A stretch of DNA of 64,000 bases, from NCBI RefSeq assembly GCF_028389875.1, contig NC_084671.1, positions 1,062,501 to 1,126,500 of the forward strand, read 5' to 3'. The notes below the pieces were generated by a model. The model had not been told where the DNA came from and made no database searches. It was given only the letters and a program-made list of their open reading frames with translations. Below are positions 1-11,098 of this stretch, in pieces. A program made the position numbers and the translations under genes. Numbering within the stretch: the stretch's first letter is position 1; the number at the start of each line of letters is the position of its first letter. This stretch comes from Rhea pennata. Taxonomy: Eukaryota > Chordata > Aves > Rheiformes > Rheidae.

Positions 1-1160
1 TGCATAATCAATAGATCAAGGGACTTTTTGTTGATAATCCAAATACTCAAAGTTTACGTAACAAGAATTATAGTGTGTGTGTGCAAACTCTTGAGGGTTG
101 ATTATGCTGCAGTTTAGCATGTGGGAACGTATAGAGAGAAGGTTGACTTTTTGCACTTCTGTATATAGTCAAAAAAAGAGAGAAACCTGTATAATAGTAA
201 GATCTTATTTTGAATAAAAATGTCTATAATTACAAGGAGTTTTGTTAAGGCTAATAAAATGACAGGCTGAACAAAATTGCTTGCAAAAGTGGCACAGAGT
301 TAGCACTCCATACCCCTTCAAAAAAGTTGCTTTGCTTTATGTGGACAGCTTGTAGTTTGCCAGGATTTTTTCAGCTGGAAAGATATGCCATCCTTCCAAG
401 ATCTCATGACTGACAAAAGCTCCACTGGTTCAAATCTGCCTGAAAATCATTAATAAAAAAAAAAAAGAAAAAAAAAAGACAAAAAAAAGCAGGTACTTCA
501 AACCATCAAGGTGAAATCATGGATCAAATATTCCGTACATTATTCAAAAACTACTGCATGTTTAAAGTATCAAAAAAACTATATTAAAGATATATACTAC
601 TCAAACCAGTTTCTGACAATTTCAATGGTTTATTGTTCACAAAAAAAGATTCTTCAAAACAAATACTGACTTTCACAAAAGAGTTAAATCATGAACAGGC
701 AAACCAAACAGCACACCGTAGCTGTAGTTGTTATGTGATTATTTTTTATTGCTGTAGTGGTCCTGTTCTTTTAGCAGGTGAAAACAAAAACCCTATGGAA
801 TTTTACTGTTTTAATGAAAAGCATTCAAGAAACCTTGTCATTATATATGCCAAAGCTGGAAAGAAAAAAAGATTTGGCCATTATTTTATCTGGTATCTCC
901 AGTACTCACACTGAAAAATTAATGAAGTTGCACTTACTTGCAACCCTGCAACTTTCATCTGCTGAAAGGACAGATGTGCTTGGTTTTACTATTATGTAAT
1001 CACAGACTTACTTTTTGCTTGTAGTTGCTCCAAATTATGTACTCTGTCCTGGGCTGCAATTTGTTTTTATGCTTATTTTATTATTACTGCTATAGTTGAC
1101 CTTGCTGTATGGAAAAATAAAGTGAAATTGCCCTAATAAAAGTTCTCTTTCTTAATTATA
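1..1160 (+). other. Candidate distal 3'UTR of an upstream gene (MBNL1 by synteny)
   Basis: AT-rich sequence with short A-runs, no credible ORF, and poly(A) signals AATAAA at 213-218, 253-258, 1116-1121 and 1135-1140. After the last pair the sequence loses this character. In other vertebrates the gene 5' of P2RY1 on the same strand is MBNL1, which has a long conserved 3'UTR, so this is the natural candidate. The signals are seen directly. The gene identity rests on synteny and a vague resemblance, not on an alignment. It could instead be plain intergenic DNA. Confidence 0.45.
1116..1140 (+). terminator. Tandem poly(A) signals
   Basis: Two AATAAA hexamers lie 19 bp apart (1116-1121 and 1135-1140), followed by a T-rich stretch from about 1143. 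This is the arrangement expected at the 3' end of a + strand transcript entering from the left edge. No transcript evidence is available. Confidence 0.45.
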
Positions 1161-2060
1161 TTTTGCTATACCAGGTTAAACGTTCCACCACTTACTTTTG
1201 CATGCATTTTTAATTTTATTCACATATTTGCATAACTGAAGGGGCATAATTTATTTCAGAGGAAAACAAGCTATATACTGGTCTTCATTTTTTTTTTTCC
1301 ACAATGCATATCGTGTTAAATATACAGTAGAGGTAACACAGTTCTAGTCTGTTTTATCTAGGTTAGTTTCAGACTTGATTACAAAGTTAGATCTTAAAAT
1401 AGAAATATATTATGGTAACTTCCTGAAGAGCATGGAATAGCAGCCCTTAGCCAATAATTTCTGCGTCAACCCCATAATTTCTGTTTGAACTACAACTTAT
1501 CATTTACCTGAATGTGCAATGCGTTAGGTACAAAGATACCCTGATCTGGCAGCCAGAAGGTTTGTAAGAAGAGAAAATACATTTTGTGACCTGATCCATG
1601 CATATTGGTGCAGGTTGCATCAGCTGACAAACTTCTGGAGGTATTTGCCAGGTCCAGTGAAGAAGCTAAAACTTCAAGCTAAGCTCAGTTTGCTCTCAGG
1701 TTTTCTGAGTTTGCCTGATAAATTAACCTCATTAAAGGATGTGAGTGATAAGGACGTGGTGCAAGTGGAGTGAAGGAAGCTGCAATGAGTTTGCTCATCC
1801 TTACAAGGCAGGAGGTGAGCTGCAAACCCCCAATTTTCCGTGTCCTCGTAAAGATCTACGTTCGTTGGTTCAGAAAAGCTGCTCTTAATTTCTATTATCT
1901 GGAATTACAGATAGAAAGAAAATGAATCAAGAATGTATAATTATGGCTGAATTTACATACTTGTGATTGAAGTTTCCCACTTGTCTGCTGGCTCTTTCAA
2001 TTCAGTTGTGCATCCTGTGCTACGATTTCTCCTTAGTGCCAAGGTTTAGGGCAGAGGCCG
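1161..2060. other. AT-rich intergenic DNA, nothing recognised
   Basis: Unique-looking AT-rich sequence with no ORF above chance, no recognised repeat and no RNA gene. GC content rises sharply after about 2050. Confidence 0.6.
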
Positions 2061-2490
2061 GGAAAGGTTACGCGTTTTTTGTCCAGAACAATCCTCTTAC
2101 CTGCCCGAGTTACCCGTGTAAGATGCCTCGTAAGGGAGAGCTTACGGGGTGCCACGTCCGGAGTGCAGAGCCCCCGGAGAAGGCGCTCGGGGCCGCGCGG
2201 CGCTGGACCGCCCGGCAGGCCGGCGGCGAGCTGTGCTGGCGGGAGGGTGCCTCTGCCGCGGAAGCGCGTTTTCTGTTCTGCGCGCTTTTCTCCAAGCGCT
2301 AGGCTGGCTCTGAGGTGCCAGGCACAACCCTGCTCTCCTCGCTGCGAGCGGCGCCGGGAGCGGGACGCGGCCGCGGGTGCTCGGGGCGGGCGCCCCCGCC
2401 GCGCGGCGCGGGGCCCTCGGCTCGGCCCGCTCTCGGTGCCGCGGGCGGGAGAGCGCGGTGACCGACGTTAGGGGGAGCCCGATTTACGCC
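2060..2490. other. CpG-dense block (orphan CpG island)
   Basis: Very GC-rich and CpG-rich, especially 2170-2460. Overlapping Arg/Pro/Gly/Ala-rich frames are open on both strands, which is what GC-rich DNA produces by itself. No splice-bounded or family-like ORF is visible. It may be a regulatory island, but no gene can be attached to it. The stretch 2491-2850 that follows is mixed composition with nothing recognised. Confidence 0.55.
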
Positions 2491-2859
2491 TGCTGAGCGG
2501 CCTCTGATAAGCCGTTGGAGTTATTGCCAAAACACCCCAGGTTTAATTCAGAAAACGAAAGGCAGGCGAGCGCTGTGGCCCCTGCTAGGGGAGAACGGCC
2601 GTTCTTCGCGGCCGTCTCGGCTGCCTCCTCCGGCCGCTTCTAACCCAGCCTGGAACGAGCCCCCCCGCAAGGGTGCGTTCAGAAACATTCGTGTCATCTC
2701 CTTCGTTCATTAGTCAGACACTTAATTAGCGTGTTAGGACACCTCATTCCTGCAGGCTGAACAAGCAGCTGTTCTGCACCGACGGTTGTGATTACACCAC
2801 CATTTTAATTCAAAGTTGCATTTAGTTGCTAAGTAAAAATTTGCCAAGCAGCCTCAACG

Positions 2860-4560
2860 CTCAAAATTTACTGCAGTCCTCTGGCCTCGTGCTCCTCTGC
2901 GGTGCTCCGAGCCCGTCGCTGAGGTCCCTGCGCTCTGCGAGCTGGTTTCTCTCGATGAGTCTTCGAGAAGCGAAGGCCGCGTAAAGCGGCCGCTCGGCAC
3001 CGCTGGCACTTGGGGATTTGAGCGGGTTTGGGGGGATTCAAGGCACTTGGGCGCGCGGAGGTGGCGGCAGGGCTCTGCGGCGCGGGCGCTGCCGTGCGGG
3101 CGGTGGCACGTGCCCCGCGGGCGCAGCAGGTGTCTGGAGAGAGCCGCGTGTCCTGCGTGTTTCTGCTGCTCGCTGAAATCGGGAAAGGACCGCGGGCGCT
3201 GGCAGTGGGCGCAGACACCTCTCCCAGGACGCGGGCTGCACAGCGAGACCGGGCGGGACGCGGGCGGTGCGGGCAGGGAGCTGCCGGCTCTGGAGCGGGT
3301 TTCCGTGGGGCGCTGGGGTGCAGCAGAGGAGCCGCGTGGTGCCCAGGGCCAGCTGGCGGGATGCAGAGCTGCCGCGGTCCGGGAGCCCCGTGAGCACCCA
3401 GCGGTGCTCTGGAAACGCCGGGACCTGGGGCTCGGGCACCAGGAGCCCTGGCAGGGGATGGCCCACGGCAGGGGATGGTCCACGGCAAGGTCTGAAGCTG
3501 CAGGATTCCTACCATGAGACAGGAGACCCAGCACAAAGCCCTGAAGATGAAGCCTTTAGCTCAGGAAGGAGCAAAGCAAACCGCCAGGCTGCCCTTCGGG
3601 AGGAAGACCTGGCTGCTGCCCTTGCTCGACTGGCAGCAAGATGCTGGAGCAGAAGATCTGCTTTGGGGCTGCAGAGACCAAACCACCCAGACTGTCCTCA
3701 CATAGGTCCACCTACGGGTCTTTCCAGCATCTTCCCAAGGACGAGGGAAGCAGCTGCCTGCTCGGGCGATCGAGCCGACCCATCCCCTGCGCGATGTGGG
3801 AGAGGGCGACGCAAACCCCGCGGCCGAAGGGCAGGCTGAAAGGCGTGGGGCTCTGCTGAGCACGGCAGGTGCCCGGGAGCAGGAGGGAGGCGGGCGGCAG
3901 GCTTAGGAGCAGCCTCCGCACGGAAGGAACTTCTGCTCGCAGGGGCGCTGGCTTTCTCCGCTCTGGGCCCGGTGCGGTTATTACCCCTAAACGCTGCCCG
4001 GCTGGATGTGTTGGACGTCCAGAGCCGCTTGGATCGCGGTCGGCGCGCAGCGGGGCCCCGCGCAAAGCGGAGCAGGGCCGCAAACAGCCCTGCCGCCGCG
4101 GCCCCTCTTCCGAACGGCCGCGCTCGAGGGCAAGCGCAACAGCGGGGGCAGCGGTTTGGCTTCCGTTCAGGTTCAGGAGCTCCGAAACAGGCTCTACGAG
4201 CGAAACGAAACGTGTGCTTCGGTTTTAGCACGATGTTATGGAGCAGCACGAGGGAAAGTCCTGCCGCGACCTACGTGGGGCGGCCGGCCCTGCGTTTGCC
4301 GCAGGCTTGCGCCACTGCAGCCTGCAGCCCGGGGTCTGCGCAGCGCAGCCTCCTCCTTGCGGGGTGATGGTGTCCATGCAGTGCTGCACCCTTGCAGCAT
4401 CCTTGCAGCGCAGCGGCATCCGTGCAGCGCTGCGTCCTCGCGATGCTGCGTCCCTGTGCTGGAGAGGGGCCGGGGCCGCGGGATGCTCGATGGGCCACGT
4501 CTGGGTTGGGGCGCCAGCCCCTGCAAGGCTGCTGGGGTGCGGGGAAGGGAGCTTAGTGTA
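2860..4560. other. Long CpG-dense block without a recognisable gene
   Basis: About 1.7 kb of GC-rich, CpG-rich sequence. Many frames are open on both strands, but their translations are low-complexity Arg/Ala/Gly/Pro strings with no domain. Around 4370-4460 there is a loose repetition of GCAGC and CATCC words, a degenerate relative of the stronger arrays at 7954 and 24756. The block ends abruptly at a T-run near 4597-4608. Confidence 0.5.
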
Positions 4561-5030
4561 AGAGAGAAGCAGATTTTAAGGATTTTTGTCTTGAGGTTTT
4601 TTTTTTTCCTTTGGTGCTAGATGATCTTTCTGGGCTCTCTTTTCTCCAAGCTCCATCTGCCTCATCTTTTTTTAGTTCAACAGAGAGGAAAGATGAATTC
4701 AAGCACAGCAGACTCGTGAAGGGCATGATCTGTAGATATTTGCTGAACAAAAGTGGTGGAACTTTGCATTAAATATGCTCTGCCCACAAAAAAACCAAGC
4801 CCCTCATGCAAGGAGTCTCTTTGGACTCGCTCCGAGCCCACTGTGGGGAGCTTTGGAAAGGTTTTGGGGAGATTCTTAGCTGTTGTTCGAGCACCGCCCT
4901 CATTTCATGTTATTCTTCACCAGCTCTCGCTAGTTAACGCCTATCTACCTTCCCTGTAGGCGTTATGACTGCATTTTTTAATTATAAATTTGATTCAGAC
5001 TGTTCCTTCCCTCACTAAATATGCTGGGCA
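4561..5030. other. AT-rich spacer, nothing recognised
   Basis: AT-rich DNA between two CpG blocks. No supported ORF, repeat or RNA gene. Confidence 0.55.
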
Positions 5031-5935
5031 GGAGCAGTGGCTGCGCCCAGCAGGCTGCCCGGGAAGCCGCGTGCTGCGGCGAGGGCCGGCGCGCGGGGAA
5101 CGCAGGCGCGGAGGAGAGGTGGGGGCAGAGCGGGCCGGACACGGGGGCGAAGCGGCTCCGCAGAGCGCGGCACCGGCGCGGGGCCTGCTGCAGCCCCCAC
5201 CGCCCTTCCCCTTCTCCTGCTCCCGCCGGCGCAGCGGCCGCCCCCGGCCCGGGCGCTGCTCTCCCGCCCGTCCGCCACAGCAGACCCCAAATTGCGGCGG
5301 CTCTCGACCTGCCGCCAGCTCGAGGGGCTGCTCGTGGGCTGGGGCCGAACCGGGGCGGAGGCAGCTTGTGTTTTCCCCGGGCACCTCTGCCGCACGGCGC
5401 TGCCGCGGCTGCCCAGGGCCAGCGCTGCTCTGCTCTGCTCCCCACTGGGCGATCGGCCGCCCGGGTGCGTGCTGCGTGGGTGCGTGCTGCGTGGGTGCAT
5501 GCTGCGTGGGTGCACAAGACATGGGCACACGCAGCGCGGGCGCAGCTGCCCCTGCGGCTGCTGCCCCTGGCTCTGGGCTTTGCGAGGCCAAGGCTGAGCT
5601 TGAGCAGCGCTTGCAGTGGCGAGCGGGGCCTGCGTGTCGTCGCCTACTGCTCTTGCTGCATCCCGTCCTCGAGCCCGAGAGGGGCCCGGCCCTGAGGGCT
5701 CCGTGGTGCTGGGCAGGTGAGGAAGGCGGCGGTCTGCTGAGGCTGCTGCCCCGCTGCAGCCAGCCCCCGACCTCGGGAGCCGGGAGAGAACGCGCGTGCC
5801 GAGCGCAGCGGCACGGCTCTGCCCGCGGAGCCGGGGCTCGCGCCACTGAGCGGTCCTGGGCCGCTGCCAAGCCGCCTCCTCGCCTCTGCCAGCGATTTTC
5901 ACACCCCATTGCTGCCTTTGCGGGTTGTTCTTAGA
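5031..5935. other. CpG-dense block
   Basis: GC-rich and CpG-rich, open in several frames on both strands without any conserved domain. It contains the 15-bp tandem repeat at 5463-5514 and ends in an A-rich tract at about 5935-5960. Confidence 0.5.
5463..5514. repeat. 15-bp minisatellite, about 3.5 copies
   Basis: The unit gggtgcgtgctgcgt repeats at 5463, 5478 and 5493 with one C/T difference in the third copy, plus a partial copy at 5508. It shares the GTGC-rich vocabulary of the larger arrays in the window. Confidence 0.85.
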
Positions 5936-6149
5936 AAAAGAAAAAAAAGAAAGGAAGGAAATGGCAAGCGAAGGGAGAAAACGCATGACTGTGGTGCTTT
6001 AGGCAGACTCTGACAGCTAGGGCTGCTGCTGCTCCTTTCTGTCTTAGCTATTGCTAGTGAAAAAAAAAAGTGAAAAGATTGCTACTGCATAAACCGCAAT
6101 TCTGAACATCTGTGCTGAATCCAAAATTTCATCCTAAAAAATAGACACA

Positions 6150-7360
6150 CAGACAGTGAATGAAAAGGAGCGACTGGTACGAAAGGGAGCTGGCGGGATG
6201 GGCAGGAGCTGGGCTGCCCCGGACGCTGCCCCGAGGCCCCTCAGCTCCCCTCCCCGCCCCACGCTCGGCTCTGCTGCCCGTTCCTGCAGCGCGGGCGGGA
6301 AACGCGGCCGGGCTGCAGCACGCAGGCTGGAAGCGCCGCGCTGCCGGGCGCCGGCGGCCCGCGGGTGCCCTGCGGCAGCAGCCGCTCTGCCGGCCACTGC
6401 AAGCTGCAAACCCCAGTAAGGTGCCGGAGCCACCTCGCTGCGCGGCTCTGCTCTCGCTCCGCAGGCGCCTTCGGGGAAAGTGCTGGCGCTGGCCGCGCGC
6501 ACGGCAGCCTAAAACTGCCTGGGCAGAGGCCAGACCGAGGGGGCTCGAGCACCCAGGGGCCGGCGCGTGCCTCGGGGGCTGCCCAAAGCAACCGCGAGCG
6601 CGTTCGTGCCTCGTGCTGCCGGACGTGCTACGCTCGCGCGGGTCTCGGTGCCCTGCGCAGGGAGGATCGGGCGCAGCGGGCTCGGGACGAAGACGCGGGA
6701 TGCAGCAGGACGCGGGATGCAGCGGCAGCGGCGCTGGCCGAGGCCCGCGCTGCCTCCCCGGCAGGGCAGCTTCAGCACCCAGCCCTCCCGCCGGCTAAAT
6801 CGAGGACAGGCCGAGGAGAGGGAGAGGAGGAGCCGCGGAAACGAGCTCGGGGCAGTATCACGGGAAACAGCTTGGGGAAACAGCCTGTCCCGCCGCGGCC
6901 CGGGTGTTCGCCGGGAGAGGCAGCGGGCGCCTCGTTTCCTCCTCCTGCTGCGCTGGGGGCCGGCGCTTCTCCGGCTCGGCCGGTGCTGGGGCCGCCGCTC
7001 CCCGCCGCGCCGCGGGGCGAGCCGGGCGCTTGTCCCTTTCCCGGTCCGTTTTTGCCGCTCAGGACTCGGCTCTTCGCCGGCGCGAAGCAAAGCAGCCGTG
7101 CCGCCCCGGGTGCTCCCGCGCGGAGCCCCGCTGGCCGCCGCGGCCCTCGGAAAAGCAGCGTCTGCTGCCGGCCCCCGGGGCCGCCGCGGAGTCGCACGGG
7201 GCGACGCCACGGGCCCGGCGCCGCCGCCTCGCGCCTCCCCGCCGTCCTTGCCGCCCCGCGGGACGGGCACGGGCTCGGCGCACCCCGCGGCCCCGTCCTG
7301 CACCCGGGGCTGCGGAGGACGAGCGCCGGGCGCGCGCCCTGCAAAGCTGCCGGGAGCTTA
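6150..7360. other. CpG-dense block ending in an A/GA simple repeat
   Basis: About 1.2 kb of CpG-rich DNA open in multiple frames on both strands, including one + frame of 344 codons and one minus frame of 264 codons. The predicted proteins are low-complexity and mutually overlapping, so they are treated as composition artefacts. A poly(A)-(GA)n tract follows at about 7361-7389. Confidence 0.5.
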
Positions 7361-7389
7361 AAAAAAAAAAAAAAAGAGAGAGAGAAAAG
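7361..7389. repeat. Poly(A)/(GA)n simple repeat
   Basis: A run of A changes into alternating GA and back to A-rich sequence, at the edge of a CpG block. Confidence 0.8.
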
Positions 7390-7953
7390 GTTTTTTTGAA
7401 AATTCTGCAAAATCTGTTAAAGCAGTGTTAAAATAGGAAACCTTTAGAAATCAGAATTCAAATGCAAATTAAGCTTCCGATAGGAAAGTTTGCATATGCT
7501 GTCAAGTTTGTTCATGACTTTATGATTCTTCATAACATGGCCTACTTTTTCTAGGCTCTTCTCCTCAGTGAAACATTTTGGTGTAAAATGTTGTTAACGT
7601 CTTGAAACCCAGCATGCTCCAGCTTTTTTTGTGCTTTAACATTTTTCCATATGAAAGTGTTAATATTTTGAGTTGAAATGGCAAATATCAATGTTAAAAA
7701 TTCACAGTGCATCTCAAAATACGCGAGAATTTTCCATGCAACAGAAATACCAAGTTTTTGACCAGTTCTAATTCTAATAATAAAGTAGAGTGGGTTTTTG
7801 AAGCCAAACCATTCCTATCTATGGAAGGCTGCAGGGATTTTCCAGCCAAGAGCCCTGTGATGACCCATACACATTTTCGAAGGTCTTCATATACAGGTGT
7901 CCATGTCTGAGCCGTTCCCCAGCAGTGCCGGGGGAGCGGAGCGCCGACGGGGA
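7390..7953. other. AT-rich spacer, nothing recognised
   Basis: AT-rich unique sequence between a CpG block and the tandem array. No gene or repeat family recognised. Confidence 0.55.
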
Positions 7954-8706
7954 GTGGTGCACGGCGGTGCACGGCAGCATGTGGTAGTGCGCTGCGGTGC
8001 GCAGTGGTGTGTGGTGGTGATGGCAGATCACAGCGATGGACAGCAGCACGTGGCAGTGCACGGTGGTGCACAGCGATGCGTGGCAGCGTGGTGGTGCACA
8101 GTGGTGCGCGGTGGTGCATGGCAGTGTGCAGCAGTGCACAGCAGTGCGTGGCAGCACGGTGGTGCGCAGTGGTGCGCGGTGGTGCATGGCAGTGTGCAGC
8201 AGTGCACAGTGGTGCGCGGTGGTGCATGGCAGTGTGCAGCAGTGCACAGCGGTGCGTGGCAGCACGGTGGTGCGCAGTGGTGCGTGGTGGTGCCTGGCAG
8301 TGCATGGTGGTGCACAGTGGTGTGTGGCAGCACGGTGGTACACAGCGGTGTGTGGTGGTGCATGGCAGTGTGCAGCAGTGCACAGCAGTGCGTGGCAGCA
8401 CGGTGGTGCGCAGTGGTGCGCGGTGGTGCATGGCAGTGTGCAGCAGTGCACAGTGGTGCGCGGTGGTGCATGGCAGTGTGCAGCAGTGCACAGCGGTGCG
8501 TGGCAGCACGGTGGTGCGCAGTGGTGCGTGGTGGTGCCTGGCAGTGCATGGTGGTGCACAGTGGTGTGTGGCAGCACGGTGGTACACAGCGGTGTGTGGT
8601 GGTGCATGGCAGTGTGCAGCAGTGCACAGTGGTGCGTGGCAGCAGGGTGGTGCACAGTGGTGCGTGGTGGTGCATGGCAGTGCACGGTGGTGCACAGCAG
8701 CGCACG
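7954..8706. repeat. GTGGTGCRYR minisatellite with 244-bp higher-order repeat
   Basis: About 750 bp built from a degenerate unit of about 10 bp (variants such as gtggtgcgcg, gtggtgcatg, gcagtgtgca, gcagtgcaca), with an occasional 8-bp unit. Segments 8137-8380 and 8381-8624 match at every stretch I compared and define a 244-bp higher-order unit. A third partial copy starts at 8625, and the sequence before 8137 is a more diverged copy. Most units contain 7-8 bases of alternating purine-pyrimidine. All frames are open over long distances because the units lack stop codons. These frames are not genes. Confidence 0.93.
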
Positions 8707-9350
8707 CAGCCAGATGGCTTTGCGGAGCACCCAGCCCTTCAACCGTCAAGCAGACGTGTCACAGGCGTCAGGGCAGTAATTTACGCTCAGAGATACAGTG
8801 CTGTTTGCAAAACCACTTGTGCAGAACATCTGTTTCCCCAGAGCTCCTAACTGCGGCGGGCAAAGGCTTTGTAAACAGGAGAGTTTTATAAACGAAGGCT
8901 GAGGCCCGGCTGGCCGGCAGCTCCGGGAGGACGGGAGCTGCCGGGTGGGCGGCCGGCGCGGAGGGAACCATCGGGGGACGCATCTCCGGGCGGCGGGAGC
9001 CGCTCGCGGCGCGATGCTTCCCTCCCGAGCGAGGCTTGGGGCGGCGCGGTGGCGGGGGGCACAGTCAGCCCCTCTCGGTACCAAAACCCGCCTTTGCGAA
9101 GAGCGACGCGAGTGGATGCAGCGACCACCCGCCCCTGGCCCCGCGGTACCGAGGTGTTAGCGTTTCCTCTAAAGCCTGCTGGGCTCCGCCGCAGCCCTTT
9201 CCGCCTCGGGGCTCCGGGCGGGCGGCGAGCAGGGACAGCCGGCGGACGCCGGGCTTCGCGGCGCTGCGGCGACAGGCTCCCCGCTCGCAGCGCCGCGTGA
9301 CCCGGAGCCGCGGCGCGCGCCGGTGCCTTCCCCTGCCTAAGGCTCGGCAT
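8707..9350. other. Flank and CpG-dense block
   Basis: From about 8707 to 8880 the sequence is mixed. From about 8890 to 9340 it is GC-rich and CpG-rich, with overlapping open frames on both strands. No domain or known gene is seen. Confidence 0.5.
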
Positions 9351-10093
9351 TTGCTCTGCGCTTTGGTATCTAGGAAAAACTGCTAGCTGCCTAATGCCCC
9401 TCGCTGCAACAAGCATGGGTATGCAGGGGACGCAGCAAGGGAGTTCTAACGTCGTTAGCTTAATTCTCACAGTGCAGCGTTGCTTTGGTGCTTGGCAAAA
9501 ATTGGGGCAGATACAAAGCAGTCTTCACAGGCCCTGGCCGGCTTTTGTGCCCGCAGCACCCTGCCAGCTGAGCTGCTGGCTTGCAAAACATCCACTCCTT
9601 GATTTAAATGCAAGCTTTTTTCCAAATTTACCCAAGTAAAGAACAAGCTCCTAATCTGTTTTTCATTTGATTCAATTCTTAAAATGTTTTTTTCTGATGA
9701 AGGACAGTATCTTAAGGAAAAAAAAAAACGATCTCCAGATATCATCTTGCCTAAAGAGTGAAGAAAAGCATTTATTGCCTTGCTTTCTTGGAAAAATTCA
9801 AACACGCCGGAGCTTTGGCTTGCACGAGTTCCTCGGGCATTTAGCAGCACAGTTGTGCAGCCCGCGGGGGGTTTCCAAGGCGCTGCAGGGCGGACGAGCC
9901 CAGAGCTGCGGGTCGCAGCAGGAGGCGAGAGGCTGAGACCGCCGCACCGTGCGCTGGCGGTGCCGGGGCTCCCGGGTCGATGCGGCCCTGCACGGGAGGC
10001 CTCTCCTGCCCCCGGCCCGTCTCTGCGGCAGCCCGGCCGGAGGCGCTGGGGGCTGGTGCGCAGCTGCCAAAGCCCGCGGCTGTCACTTGGACC
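9351..10093. other. Mixed spacer and short CpG block
   Basis: 9351-9830 is mixed to AT-rich with nothing recognised. 9830-10090 is a short CpG-rich block directly abutting the 3' end of the CR1 element. No gene supported. Confidence 0.5.
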
Positions 10094-11098
10094 CCAGACT
10101 CACAGAAGGGCTGAGGCTGGAGGGGGCCTCTGGAGATCATCTAGTCCAACCTCCCTGCTCAGCAGGGTCACCTAGAGCGTGTTAGACAGGGTTGCATCCA
10201 GGCGGGCCTTGAAGATCTCCAGAGAAGGAGACTCCACAACCTCTCTGGGCAACCTGGTCCAGTGCCCTGTCACTCGCACAGGGAAGAAATTCCCCCTCAC
10301 GGTCAGGCGGAGCTTCCTGTGCTTCAATTTCTGCCCACTGCCTCTTGTCCTGTCTCACGGGACAACTGAAAAGAGTTTGGCCCCGTCCCCCTGACACCCT
10401 CCCTTCAGGTACTTCAGACACAGGACTCGAGATAAGGCCTCCCCAGGGCTGAGCAGAGGGGCAGGATCACCTCCCTCCACCTGCTGGCAACACTTCTCCT
10501 AACACACCCCAGGAGACCATTGGCCTTCTTGGCCACAAGGGCACATTGCTGGCTCATGGTCAACTTGTCATCCACCAGCACTCCCAGGTCCTTCTCTGCA
10601 GAGCTGCTCTCCAGAAGGTCAGTCCCCAGCTTGTACTGGTGCCTAGGGCTATTCCTCCCTAGGTGCAGGACCCTGCACTTGCCCTTGCTGAACCTCAGGA
10701 GGTTCCTCTCCACCCAGCCCTCCAGCCTGGCCAGGTCTCTCTGAATGGCAGCACAGCCCTCAGGTGTCTCAGCCACTGCTCCCAGCTTGGTACCATCAGC
10801 AAACTTGCTGAGGAGGCACTCCATCCCCTCATCCAGGACATGGATGAAGGAGTTGAACAGGATGGGACCCAGTCCTGAGCCCTGGGGGACACCACTAGCC
10901 ACAGGCCTCCAACTAGACTCTGTGCCACTGCTGACAACCCTCTGAGCTCTGCCTTTCAGCCAGTTCTCAATCCACCTCACTCATCTAACCCGCGCTTCCT
11001 GAGCTTGCCCAGGAGGATGTTATTGGGGAGAGTGCCGAAAGCCTCGCTGAAGTCAAGGCAGACAACGTCCACTGCTCTCCCCTCATCCACCCAGCCAT
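10094..11098 (-). mobile_element. CR1 LINE, 5'-truncated, internally deleted
   Basis: On the minus strand this reads as the C-terminal half of CR1 ORF2 (reverse transcriptase). The frame 10980-10414 carries the GVPQGS motif, the FAD box and the ESSSAEKDLGVLVD region typical of CR1. The FADD catalytic box reads FADG here (codons near 10792-10797), so a key metal-binding Asp is lost. After the ESCV residues the expected 70-80 residues are missing, and the ORF2 tail resumes in another frame to about 10182. The conserved 3' end (ctctggagatcatctagtcc on the + strand) lies at 10128-10147. The 5' truncation is near 11098. The copy is inactive. The symbol CR1 is a family name. Confidence 0.93.

Noticed and set aside
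7694-8850. Long ORFs in all six frames (up to 351 codons), Cys/His/Trp-rich
   Set aside because: They are translations of the 10-bp minisatellite, which lacks stop codons in every frame. No start context, domain or conserved boundary.
10414-10980. 188-codon minus-strand ORF with reverse transcriptase similarity
   Set aside because: Part of a defective CR1 copy, annotated as a mobile element and not as a gene.
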